The position numbers and the translations under genes were made by a program. From a virus, in IMG/VR virus record IMGVR_UViG_3300012920_000161, positions 1-30,439 of that record: a stretch of DNA of 30,439 bases. One strand, given 5' to 3'. Below the pieces are notes generated by a model. It did not search any database. It was not told the DNA's origin and was given only the letters and a program-made list of their open reading frames with translations. Within the stretch, counting starts at the first letter, position 1. Every line of letters starts with the position of its first letter. This document shows, in pieces, positions 23,577 through 30,255 of the stretch.

Positions 23577-23725
23577 TAAAATAAATCCTTTACATGATTT
23601 ATAATTTTTGTCCAATAAATACCTATTGTTGTTATAACAACTCCTCCTGACAATAAAATGCTAGGATGAGAATGTTCTCCACAGAACCCTACAAAGTGTT
23701 TCATTAAGTGTAATATTTCATTCAT
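23576..23725 (-). CDS. 49-aa membrane protein
   Basis: Reads MNEILHLMKHFVGFCGEHSH, then one hydrophobic stretch (ILLSGGVVITTIGIYW), then a short Lys/His end (TKIINHVKDLF). It is joined to both neighbours by one-base TAATG overlaps, which is strong evidence for translation in this compact region. The Cys/His-containing first part might bind a metal. Function unknown. Confidence 0.6.
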   Translation of the reverse strand: MNEILHLMKHFVGFCGEHSHPSILLSGGVVITTIGIYWTKIINHVKDLF

Positions 23726-23805
23726 TAAAACCTCGGTGTATTATTTTCATCGGTCATCTTGTAAGCGATGTAACTAAGTAAACATATAACTAAAAATTCA
23801 AACAT
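23725..23805 (-). CDS. 26-aa membrane peptide
   Basis: A very short frame, MFEFLVICLLSYIAYKMTDE and six more residues, with one membrane-length hydrophobic segment. It overlaps the preceding gene's stop by 8 bases (ATGTTTGA) and ends in a TAATG overlap with the next gene. Size alone would not support it, but the two overlaps match the coupling style of neighbouring genes. It may serve mainly to couple translation. Confidence 0.4.
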   Translation of the reverse strand: MFEFLVICLLSYIAYKMTDENNTPRF

Positions 23806-24019
23806 TATTTTCTGTAACCCTTTCTGTTAATTTCTCTAAATCTTTTCTTATCACAATAAGTTTATCAAGTGAATACATAACCCTCTCATAGGCCCATTTG
23901 TTGTCATCCTCAAATTCTTCATTCATATATAACTCATCCAATATAACTCTTAATTCTTGTATATTAAAACTTATATCAGATAGGTATCTTTTTAAACTCA
24001 GTTGTTCTCGTTCCCACAT
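23798..24019 (-). CDS. Small helical protein
   Basis: A 73-aa, highly charged helical protein (LKRYLSDISFNIQELRVILD, then LDKLIVIRKDLEKLTERV), probably a two-helix coiled coil. It has a clear GGAG 5 bases before ATG and abuts the previous gene. No family is recognised. It lies in a run of small early-type genes. Confidence 0.6.
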   Translation of the reverse strand: MWEREQLSLKRYLSDISFNIQELRVILDELYMNEEFEDDNKWAYERVMYSLDKLIVIRKDLEKLTERVTENNV

Positions 24020-24487
24020 TTAGTCTCCGAATTTATGATTCAAAAAGTCTTGTTGTTTTTTAACTGCTTTTTTAAGAGCTTCTTTTTTTTCTTTTTCTCT
24101 ATCAAGTAGAATTTGTTCTTTAGTTCTACGTTTAGTTTTTTTCTTAACAGGTTTAACTTTAGTAGGGGGTAAAGTACCTTTTAATTTAGGCTGTTCAACA
24201 CCCTTATGAAATACATTACCATCTTTATCTACAAACTCTTTCATAAAGTGCCAACCAGAAGGTCTACCAGTTGGTTTATGTTTGGGTTTACTGACTACTT
24301 TAAATGTTTCTGGAAACATTTTATATAATCTACTTAATAAAGCTCTGTAACCTAGAACGGATACTGCATCTATCCCAACATTACGAACAGGTTCACCAGT
24401 AACTTTACAATCCATGTATGGAACGTTATCTATAAAATAACCTCCATTGTCTTCAAACTTTTTAACTTCTTCGCTTGGCCAATCCAT
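24020..24487 (-). CDS. Basic protein of unknown function, possibly nucleic-acid-binding
   Basis: A 155-aa protein with two parts. Residues 1-95 are globular, with GVDAVSVLG-type helix (GIDAVSVLGYRALLSRLYKM) and KPTGRPSGWHFMKEFVDKDG. Residues ~105-155 are extremely Lys/Arg-rich (VKPVKKKTKRRTKEQI, then KEKKEALKKAVKKQQDF), as in proteins that bind DNA or RNA without sequence preference. GGAG stands 6 bases before ATG, inside the end of the preceding SWIM gene. No family is recognised. A role in host or phage nucleic acid handling is a guess from charge. Confidence 0.65.
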   Translation of the reverse strand: MDWPSEEVKKFEDNGGYFIDNVPYMDCKVTGEPVRNVGIDAVSVLGYRALLSRLYKMFPETFKVVSKPKHKPTGRPSGWHFMKEFVDKDGNVFHKGVEQPKLKGTLPPTKVKPVKKKTKRRTKEQILLDREKEKKEALKKAVKKQQDFLNHKFGD

Positions 24488-24716
24488 TGTTTCTCCTTTT
24501 AAAGTTTCTTTCTTGAATTTCTAAAATATGTTTACAATATCTTATCTTATGTCTTCTACGAAATTTATAAGCAGGACAATCACACGCCCATTCTAACCTA
24601 CTACGGTCAAAACGTATGTCATAATCTTTACCCTTAACCCGATAATGTTCCCAACCATAGTCATCAAGTAAAACACCATCAAACTCGTCTATCACATAAC
24701 GCATTAATTTGTGCAT
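24462..24716 (-). CDS. SWIM zinc-finger-like protein
   Basis: An 84-aa basic protein with a SWIM-type motif, Cys-x-Cys-x(n)-Cys-x-His: ACDCPAYKFRRRHKIRYCKH at ~44-63. SWIM domains bind zinc and occur in DNA-binding or recombination-related proteins. The preceding residues (YRVKGKDYDIRFD) form the typical short beta hairpin. An in-frame ATG four codons in (24704) is an alternative start. It overlaps the next gene by 26 bases. Role in phage early metabolism is unknown. Confidence 0.75.
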   Translation of the reverse strand: MHKLMRYVIDEFDGVLLDDYGWEHYRVKGKDYDIRFDRSRLEWACDCPAYKFRRRHKIRYCKHILEIQERNFKRRNNGLAKRRS

Positions 24717-24719
24717 CGT

Positions 24720-24833
24720 TTATATATTTCCTATTACCATAAGTAGTCCGAACACAAAAATAATGTACAAAAGTGTTAAAAATTCAGCAACGTGATATAC
24801 CCATTGTCTTAAAGTGTATTTTCTTTGATTCAT
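24720..24833 (-). CDS. 37-aa membrane peptide
   Basis: Reads MNQRKYTLRQWVYHVAEFLT and then a hydrophobic stretch (LYIIFVFGLLMVIGNI) to the stop. It begins one base after the preceding gene's stop and ends three bases before the next gene. A basic start plus one C-terminal membrane segment suggests a tail-anchored peptide. It explains the otherwise empty 118-base gap. No homologue is recognised. Confidence 0.5.
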   Translation of the reverse strand: MNQRKYTLRQWVYHVAEFLTLLYIIFVFGLLMVIGNI

Positions 24834-24834
24834 A

Positions 24835-25110
24835 TTATAATTGTCCCCATAATAATATTTCTGAAATTAGTTGGTCTTCTGCTTCTGTCCAAAAGTTAGA
24901 GTTCCAATTTTCCCAAAGTACATTGTTATATTCATCTTCTATTTTGTGAACTCTGATGTCACCAGCGTAATCTAAATCATACGAGACTGTATAATACTTT
25001 GATACAGAAACAACTGGTTCATCTCCTAACAATAATTCATTTACTGCTTCACCAAATGTAGTTTCATGTAAATAATCATTTGACATAAACATTTTTTGAT
25101 ACATATTCAT
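24835..25110 (-). CDS. Small acidic protein of unknown function
   Basis: A 91-aa acidic protein with several aromatic residues (SKYYTVSYDLDYAGDIRVHK, then NNVLWENWNSNFW). It looks globular with beta content in the middle. AAGGA lies about 11 bases before ATG; a second ATG two codons on is equally possible. It is the second gene after the promoter at 25426-25455. No family is recognised. Confidence 0.65.
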   Translation of the reverse strand: MNMYQKMFMSNDYLHETTFGEAVNELLLGDEPVVSVSKYYTVSYDLDYAGDIRVHKIEDEYNNVLWENWNSNFWTEAEDQLISEILLWGQL

Positions 25111-25127
25111 ATTAATTATTTTCCTTT

Positions 25128-25397
25128 TTAATTATTTTCAATGTAATGTATATCTACCATTTCTTCCAACTGAGATATCTCAGCCATATCAACCTTAACC
25201 ACTTTCGGTTCAAGGTCATTTATTCTTAACTCCTGTAAATCTTGTTCTGTAATACTATTAAAGCTATCCTCTTTAGCCTCTTTTAACATCGACTTCATCA
25301 CATCTTCAGCTTCAAGACAACCGAACAATTCGTATCTCCTGAATATGGTCATTTCTTTAACTTCACTATAAGTGTATTTACCTACGTTTGGATTCAT
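25128..25397 (-). CDS. Small acidic protein, first gene after an early-type promoter
   Basis: An 89-aa acidic, helical protein (KEMTIFRRYELFGCLEAEDV, ending SQLEEMVDIHYIENN). It follows a strong promoter by about 30 bases with AAAGG 6 bases upstream of ATG, so it should be well expressed early. Early acidic phage proteins often bind and inhibit host enzymes, but nothing here shows a target. No family is recognised. Confidence 0.65.
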   Translation of the reverse strand: MNPNVGKYTYSEVKEMTIFRRYELFGCLEAEDVMKSMLKEAKEDSFNSITEQDLQELRINDLEPKVVKVDMAEISQLEEMVDIHYIENN

Positions 25398-25425
25398 ATT
25401 ATTATTCCTTTATTTTTCATATCTA

Positions 25426-25455
25426 AATATACGAATAAAATAGTATACGTGTCAA
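25426..25455 (-). promoter_or_regulatory. Sigma-70-type promoter
   Basis: TTGACA (25450-25455) and TATATT (25426-25431) are 18 bases apart on the minus strand, preceded by an A-tract (AAATAAAAAAAAGAC). The stretch TTTAGATATGAAAAATAA after the -10 is almost the same as at the promoter before the helicase gene, so box and leader were duplicated together. Confidence 0.85.
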
Positions 25456-25473
25456 GTCTTTTTTTTATTTTTT

Positions 25474-27111
25474 TTACATTTTATCTAAAGACTTATTAGC
25501 GAACTCGACGCTATTACAATATGAAGTTTTGAACTCGTTTATTGCAGTTTCCCACATATTGTTATCATCAGGATAATCTACAAAGAAAGAGTTAGCTTTG
25601 ATAGCGTTTCTTCTTTCTGAATCAGTTGATAAAGACTTATAATACTTAGAAAAATCATAATCAAACTTTTCTTTCAAATCTTTAGAACTCAAAACATTAG
25701 GTCTAACTAATCTTCCCATATATTGTCTAGCAAATTCTGTGAGGGATATACCATTTCCATCTTCTTTATCTGTAGTTTTCGTGAATATCATTCCTCCCAA
25801 AGTAGGAATGTTCATTCCCATTCCACCTTTATTTATCACTAACAATACAGTTAATTCATCATCATTATCATTTAACATTGTTTTAAGTTTAGTTTCATCT
25901 AACTTAGGTGTTATTTGTCCATTAGGAGCATAAATTTCATTACGACCACTTGTCATTACACAAGTTTTATATTGTTCTCTATAACCTAAACTCCTATATA
26001 TAGAATTAACGTGTTCTAAAACAGATTCAACATCTAAACCTAAATCAGCACCATAATATCTATCTTGATGACATTGTATAAATAAAGTCTTTTTAACTCC
26101 TGTTTCTTTTTTTTCTTCTTCAATTTGAATAATTCTTTCTTCTATTCTACTATAAACTGAATTAGTACTATTTATATTGAGAGGTCTAAATTCTTCCCAC
26201 CAAGCTTGTTTTGTAAGTAACAATTCAACAGGACAATTTTTATTTATAATCCTAAATGTCATTTCATCTTTTACCAAAACTTTACCATTTTGTTCTGAAT
26301 TAGGAGTAGCTGTCAATCCGAAAATATAAGGATTGTACTCACTAACAAGTGACAACATATTATATAATGAAGCATTATATCTACTACCATACCAACCCAT
26401 AACTTTTCTATAGTTTTCCTGACCAGTACATAACCAAGTATGTGCTTCGTCTATCACCATAGCATGTTTTACTTTATTTTCTTTAGCATAGTAAAGTAGT
26501 TCCCAACCACTATCTTGAAGTAAACCTGAATGTGATGTTGTGATAATAACTTTACGACCCATTTTTAATAAACTAATTGCCTCTTGAGCATTTTTTGTAT
26601 ATATATAACCATTCTCTATACCTGCATCCATAAAGTCTATCTCATCTAAAATACCATTTTGAGGAGCTGAAACTATAACTAGTTGTATATTATGAGGTTC
26701 CTTTTTCCATTCAGGAATCATAAATTTGGTAATTGAATATGTTTTACCTTGACCTGTTTTACCAACAATAATACCCATTTCATTTCTAACTTTTTGAAAA
26801 GAAGGTTGATTACAATGAGCAATCCAATCTTTATAGATAAAATCTACAGGTTCAACCCAACTTCTACCTTCAACTTTTTTAAGATTTCTACCAGGAGTTG
26901 TCCAATCTTTATATAAATTAGTTTTGTATCTGGCACAATTACCACATAAAGTAATAAGATTATCAGGTGATTCATTGAAAGGGTTACCATCCCAATGTTC
27001 AGTAGTTAATATACCTTTTGAGTGAGCATCTTTAGGTATTACATAGGTACATTCAAATCCTAAAATAGTGTTACAGTTTTCACAATAATCTTTTTTATGT
27101 TGAGAACTCAT
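25474..27111 (-). CDS. HNH-like zinc domain fused to SF2 (DEAH) helicase/ATPase
   Basis: A protein of about 545 aa. Residues 10-63 resemble an HNH-type treble clef: YCENC (Cys10, Cys13), TEHWDGNPFNESPDNLITLC and NCARYKT (Cys56, Cys59). The last catalytic His of the HNH pattern is Ala60, so nuclease activity is doubtful. From 110 a superfamily 2 motor follows: GKTGQGKT (117-124), VIDEAH (~219-224), GLTATP (265-270), and late GGMGMN and QYMGRLVRP (motif VI with arginine fingers). Such motors unwind or translocate on nucleic acids, as T4 UvsW does. I prefer ATG at 27111: GAAAGG precedes it, while the upstream in-frame ATG at 27144 lies only about 5 bases after the -10 box and would have almost no leader. 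Confidence 0.85.
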   Translation of the reverse strand: MSSQHKKDYCENCNTILGFECTYVIPKDAHSKGILTTEHWDGNPFNESPDNLITLCGNCARYKTNLYKDWTTPGRNLKKVEGRSWVEPVDFIYKDWIAHCNQPSFQKVRNEMGIIVGKTGQGKTYSITKFMIPEWKKEPHNIQLVIVSAPQNGILDEIDFMDAGIENGYIYTKNAQEAISLLKMGRKVIITTSHSGLLQDSGWELLYYAKENKVKHAMVIDEAHTWLCTGQENYRKVMGWYGSRYNASLYNMLSLVSEYNPYIFGLTATPNSEQNGKVLVKDEMTFRIINKNCPVELLLTKQAWWEEFRPLNINSTNSVYSRIEERIIQIEEEKKETGVKKTLFIQCHQDRYYGADLGLDVESVLEHVNSIYRSLGYREQYKTCVMTSGRNEIYAPNGQITPKLDETKLKTMLNDNDDELTVLLVINKGGMGMNIPTLGGMIFTKTTDKEDGNGISLTEFARQYMGRLVRPNVLSSKDLKEKFDYDFSKYYKSLSTDSERRNAIKANSFFVDYPDDNNMWETAINEFKTSYCNSVEFANKSLDKM

Positions 27112-27149
27112 TGAGTTTCCTTTCGTTTTATTATTATTTTTCATATCTA

Positions 27150-27179
27150 AAGATACGAAAAAAAACCTATACTTGTCAA
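27150..27179 (-). promoter_or_regulatory. Sigma-70-type promoter of the helicase gene
   Basis: TTGACA (27174-27179) and TATCTT (27150-27155) are 18 bases apart on the minus strand. The -35 box contains the TGA stop of the preceding gene, and that gene's last Lys/Asn codons form the A-tract upstream, so the coding end doubles as an UP-like element. Confidence 0.85.
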
Positions 27180-27424
27180 GTGTTTTTTTTATTTTTTTTA
27201 AATAATTTTTCTATCTCTTCTGTTGTCATGTAATCCATGTCCCAATGAGATGATTTAGCTCCCTTAGAATGGGCTCCTAATCTAACTCTTTTCTCAATTG
27301 GTCTTACAACCTTATTACCTTTTTTGTGAGGTGGGTCGTATGGACAATTATAACAACCTTTACCACAACAAACTCTTCTGGCCAAGAGCTCGTCACGTGA
27401 CATCTTAGTTATGTCTTTTTTCAT
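27176..27424 (-). CDS. Small Cys-rich protein (CCGxGCxNCPY, DUF5522-like)
   Basis: An 82-aa basic protein with RRVCCGKGCYNCPYDPPHKK at ~17-36, a Cys cluster I associate with the DUF5522 family of short bacterial and phage proteins; it probably binds zinc or another metal. The rest is Lys-rich, ending FKKNKKNT. Its start lies 20 bases inside the previous gene; an in-frame ATG at 27403 just after that stop is an alternative. Its own stop lies within the -35 box of the next promoter. Function unknown. Confidence 0.75.
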   Translation of the reverse strand: MKKDITKMSRDELLARRVCCGKGCYNCPYDPPHKKGNKVVRPIEKRVRLGAHSKGAKSSHWDMDYMTTEEIEKLFKKNKKNT

Positions 27425-27932
27425 TTATCACCATTTTTCTTATTTTTGTAGGTAAAACTTCCAATCTGTTAATCTCATCTAACATCTTAGATTTATTGTT
27501 TAGTGATATTTTATCCTCACTAAATAGCTGTTTCAACCAATTTATAGTAGGTTGATAACCATTGTCTTTGTAATGCAATATAGTCTTGTTATATAACGTA
27601 TCTGAATCCATAAGTTGAATTGTAGATATGTCTTGTACAGGTTCTCTTTCAGGTTCAGGGTTATACATATTGTGATAATACTGCTCTAACCATTTATCCC
27701 AATTACCACCTACAGACTTTGCTTTACGAGTATTACCAGTACTCCTTCTATCTAAAGACTTTAAGTGTTTAGATGTAGATTTGTTTATAGGTTGAACATA
27801 ACCACCTGTCTTGTGAGGATAAACCGTGTGAGCTGAATAAGCTTCAACTTCACTACAATCTAAACATTCTGTATAACCTAAATGAACTCGGTGTTTATCA
27901 ATCGTTTCGGAACACTTACTACAAGTGTTCAA
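27405..27932 (-). CDS. C4 zinc-finger protein
   Basis: A 175-aa protein from the preferred start. Its opening has two Cys pairs, TCSKCSE and ECLDCSE, 16 residues apart, a likely zinc knuckle. YPHKTGGYVQPINKST and GGNWDKWLEQYYHNMY are further conserved-looking blocks. The C-terminal half is helical. I favour a TTG start at 27932: GGAG lies 8 bases upstream and TTGA overlaps the previous stop; the frame continues to another TTG at 27947. I recall similar zinc proteins in marine T4-like phages, function unknown. Nucleic-acid binding is plausible. Confidence 0.7.
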   Translation of the reverse strand: MNTCSKCSETIDKHRVHLGYTECLDCSEVEAYSAHTVYPHKTGGYVQPINKSTSKHLKSLDRRSTGNTRKAKSVGGNWDKWLEQYYHNMYNPEPEREPVQDISTIQLMDSDTLYNKTILHYKDNGYQPTINWLKQLFSEDKISLNNKSKMLDEINRLEVLPTKIRKMVINEKRHN

Positions 27933-28126
27933 ACTAAACTTCTCCAATTACTACCCAACTTACCACCATTAGCTCTCAATGCTCTACGTTCTAGTAATTT
28001 GACGATAAGGTTAAGTTCCTCTTGAGTAAACTTAGGTGGAACAACAAGACCATTAGGGCCTCCACGAACCACAGGTAAGTTTGCTTTTCTAACTACTTCT
28101 CTTACTTGTTTTAATAACTTTTTCAT
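27929..28126 (-). CDS. Small basic protein, probably leaderless
   Basis: A 65-aa basic protein (MKKLLKQVREVVRKANLPVV, later KLLERRALRANGGKLGSNW). The -10 box of its promoter ends only 6 bases before ATG, so transcription would start at or next to the start codon and the message would lack a ribosome-binding site. There is no later ATG in frame. The final GGKLGSNWRSLV resembles the GGNWDKW block of the next gene in spirit only. No family is recognised. Confidence 0.6.
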   Translation of the reverse strand: MKKLLKQVREVVRKANLPVVRGGPNGLVVPPKFTQEELNLIVKLLERRALRANGGKLGSNWRSLV

Positions 28127-28132
28127 ACTATG

Positions 28133-28162
28133 AATATACGAAATAAATCATATATTTGTCAA
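28133..28162 (-). promoter_or_regulatory. Sigma-70-type promoter, possibly giving a leaderless mRNA
   Basis: TTGACA (28157-28162) and TATATT (28133-28138) are 18 bases apart on the minus strand after an A-tract of about 25 bases. ATG of the next gene is 6 bases beyond the -10 box. Confidence 0.85.
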
Positions 28163-28181
28163 GTACTTTTTTATTTTTTTT

Positions 28182-28370
28182 TTATCTTTTTTTATATGTT
28201 AGATGTGAATTTCTACCACCTCTACCTATATTCTGATATATGCTGCCATCTATTTCTTTAGAGTCGTTATTATCTACTACATCAGATTTAATATTTTCAC
28301 TTTTTTTTCTAGGTATATATTTATCGAGCGTATTGCTTATACCATCTAATATTCTATCTTTTAAACTCAT
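28182..28370 (-). CDS. Small basic protein with GRGGR motif
   Basis: A 62-aa charged protein (MSLKDRILDGISNTLDKYIP at the start, then RKKSENIKSD). Its C-terminal part NIGRGGRNSHLTYKKR contains GRGGR, also found near the end of the upstream gene product (PVGRGGRTPR). It starts in an ATGA overlap with that gene. The shared motif and coupling suggest the two proteins act together, perhaps through the same partner. Otherwise unknown. Confidence 0.6.
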   Translation of the reverse strand: MSLKDRILDGISNTLDKYIPRKKSENIKSDVVDNNDSKEIDGSIYQNIGRGGRNSHLTYKKR

Positions 28371-29467
28371 CTTGGTGTTCTACCCCCTCTCCCAACTGGT
28401 TTTGGTTTTGGTATTTCTTCTATGTTTGTTATTTCATTATTAGGACCTATATCTATTTGCGTAATAGTATCCTCTTCATATAACTCACCATCGTCTTCGT
28501 ACATATCATCATCACCATCTTCATAACCATAATCATCGGGTTCATCTTTACCATAATCATCTTGTTCATGAATATCATCTTCTGGTTCACCATTGTCTTC
28601 TATGTAATTAATATCATCTTCTGGTTCATCCCATCTTTCTTCCATATCTTCCATTAAACTTTCTTGTTCTTCTAAACGAGTAGTTAATAAATCTATTTTT
28701 TCATATAGAGTTTCTTTTTCAGATTGTGTAATTTCTGGCTCTGGTTCTGGTTCTGGCTTAACTGGAGCTCTACCTAGAGCAGTATTCCAAGCTATCACCA
28801 TAGCAAGAGCCATAGGGTCAAATACAAAGATAAGAATAAAAATAAAGAACTTAACTACAGTATCTATATCAGTATCAAAAGACCTTGCTAAATAAACAGC
28901 AGGACCAACATCAACACCAGTTTCTATAAGTTCTAATTCTAAATCAGAAATCCTAGATTTTACTTTTAAAATATTATTGCTTGCTTCAGTTAACTGAGGA
29001 GTATATTCGTCCAATAAAGTTCTTTTTGCAGTTATGTAATTTGAAGGTAGAGATTCCATTTGTGCATCTAAACTTTCTTGTAAAAACTTTCTTTCGTCTT
29101 GCATCTGTTCTAATCTATCTTCAAGAGCTAACAACTCGGATGTTTGTTTTTCAAACCCTACTGTGGCTCCTTGATATGCATTACTGAGATAACCATAAAT
29201 ACCAGCTGATGTTATTAACACTAAAGTAACTACACCTGCACTAAGATACGCTCTCAATGATTTACCCATCGTATACCAATTTTGATATATGAAGGATGCA
29301 GCAACAAGTTTAGTAAATTCTAAAGCTCCTGCCATAATTACAACTGATAAAGCTGCTCCACTAAATAATTTAGATAATCCATAAACTGAAAAAAAAGCTG
29401 CACATCCAGCTACTAATAAAGCAGATATACCTATTAGTGATTTAAAGTTTTTTATTCCTTCTAACAT
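28367..29467 (-). CDS. Multi-pass membrane protein with coiled coil and acidic tail
   Basis: A 366-aa protein. Hydrophobic segments: ~10-30 (LIGISALLVAGCAAFFSVYG), ~37-57 (AALSVVIMAGALEFTKLVAA), ~73-93 (LSAGVVTLVLITSAGIYGYL) and ~208-226 (FFIFILIFVFDPMALAMVIA). Between the third and fourth is a coiled coil (LLALEDRLEQMQDERKFLQE). After ~240 come an EPEPEPE linker, another helix, a ~60-residue Asp/Glu/Tyr-rich stretch and a basic KPKPVGRGGRTPR end. A 19-bp direct repeat (28571-28589, 28610-28628) encodes two EPEDDI units. AAGGA precedes ATG. I recall similar membrane proteins in marine T4-like phages. Function unknown; remodelling or sensing at the inner membrane is conceivable. Confidence 0.75.
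   Translation of the reverse strand: MLEGIKNFKSLIGISALLVAGCAAFFSVYGLSKLFSGAALSVVIMAGALEFTKLVAASFIYQNWYTMGKSLRAYLSAGVVTLVLITSAGIYGYLSNAYQGATVGFEKQTSELLALEDRLEQMQDERKFLQESLDAQMESLPSNYITAKRTLLDEYTPQLTEASNNILKVKSRISDLELELIETGVDVGPAVYLARSFDTDIDTVVKFFIFILIFVFDPMALAMVIAWNTALGRAPVKPEPEPEPEITQSEKETLYEKIDLLTTRLEEQESLMEDMEERWDEPEDDINYIEDNGEPEDDIHEQDDYGKDEPDDYGYEDGDDDMYEDDGELYEEDTITQIDIGPNNEITNIEEIPKPKPVGRGGRTPR
28571..28628. repeat. 19-bp direct repeat, two copies
   Basis: The string AATATCATCTTCTGGTTCA occurs at 28571-28589 and again at 28610-28628, 39 bases apart, inside the acidic-tail coding region of the membrane protein. The period is a multiple of three, so copy-number change would keep frame and alter only the number of Glu-Pro-Glu-Asp-Asp units. 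Confidence 0.85.
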
Positions 29468-29482
29468 ATCTTTTTCCTTCTA

Positions 29483-30019
29483 TTAACTCATACCTTTAAT
29501 ATGATTTATTATTATTTCCCTAAGAGATTTTCGCTCTTTATCTTTAGCATGATACCAAATCCAAGCTAATTGTGCTTTTGTATTTTGGATTTCAGCACTC
29601 ATTTCTTTACCATGTTGTTCTAATAAAGTAGGGTCGTTTACATAATCATCTACATTAATATTTAATTTTTCTGCTATATCTATTAATGTAGATAAATCAT
29701 TTTTTTCCTTAGCTTCATTAGCTTTAACAAATAATTCATCTGTCTCTGTAAGTTTTTTATCTGGATGAGTTTTTACAGCTATATCTTTAAATAGTTTTAA
29801 AGTAGTTTCGTCTGGTTTTTTAGCAACTTCATCTTCTATGTCTTCGTCTTTAATATTTTTAGATTTACTATTTTTTTTAGACTTAGTATTAGCTGATATT
29901 ACATCAGCAAAATCTTTATTAAATTTACTTTGACATTTAAGATTTAATTCTCTAACCTCTTCTAACTCAAGCCTTAAATATTCAATCTGTAGTTTTAACT
30001 TTTTTATTTTTCTATCCAA
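29483..30019 (-). CDS. J-domain protein with N-terminal coiled coil
   Basis: A 178-aa protein. Residues 1-35 form a coiled coil (LQIEYLRLELEEVREL), 36-70 a Lys/Ser/Glu-rich linker, and ~70-130 a J-domain: KLFKDIAVKTHPDKK with the HPD at 85-87, then LFVKANEAKEKNDLSTLID. HPD is the residue triad that stimulates DnaK ATPase, so the protein likely recruits the host Hsp70 to a phage client, perhaps during virion assembly or replication. The start codon is TTG at 30019, with AAGG about 9 bases upstream and no better ATG nearby. An Hsp20-like gene lies just upstream, making a chaperone pair. Confidence 0.8.
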   Translation of the reverse strand: MDRKIKKLKLQIEYLRLELEEVRELNLKCQSKFNKDFADVISANTKSKKNSKSKNIKDEDIEDEVAKKPDETTLKLFKDIAVKTHPDKKLTETDELFVKANEAKEKNDLSTLIDIAEKLNINVDDYVNDPTLLEQHGKEMSAEIQNTKAQLAWIWYHAKDKERKSLREIIINHIKGMS

Positions 30020-30084
30020 GGCTAAAACCTTACCTTTATTTATTTGTTATCAATAAATATATTTATGTATATAAAATAATCAGA

Positions 30085-30255
30085 CTAAACATTAATCAAT
30101 TTCATGCATATGTAGAAGGTGTTTCCGTTCTTTAGAACGGTGTCTGCTAAGTGATATTTTTGTTTTAAGTAATCGGTATTTTGAGATACAACCTTATCAG
30201 CGGACACCGTTCCAAGAACTAAGTATCTGTCTTTATTTACAGATACTATTTGCAT
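30085..30255 (-). CDS. 56-aa small protein after hsp20
   Basis: Reads MQIVSVNKDRYLVLGTVSAD and onward to TFYICMKLINV, with beta-strand-like alternation as in a compact beta fold. Its ATG follows directly on the TAA of the Hsp20 gene (TAAATG), arguing for translation by coupling; TAGGAGA is not present but the upstream AAATCTCC offers no better start. The frame contains two overlapping inverted repeats (see findings). No homologue is recognised. Confidence 0.6.
   Translation of the reverse strand: MQIVSVNKDRYLVLGTVSADKVVSQNTDYLKQKYHLADTVLKNGNTFYICMKLINV

Noticed and set aside
23577-23615. Longer start for the zinc-ribbon protein at 23615
   Set aside because: The added residues come from within the preceding 49-aa gene. 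ATG at 23576 has a TAATG overlap and an AAAGG, like neighbouring starts.
27112-27144. Upstream start of the helicase gene at 27144
   Set aside because: It is about 5 bases after the -10 box, leaving no room for a leader, whereas ATG at 27111 has a clear GAAAGG.
30125-30140. CCGTTC/GAACGG hairpin as a terminator
   Set aside because: It lies inside an open 56-codon frame and is not followed by a T-tract on the minus strand.
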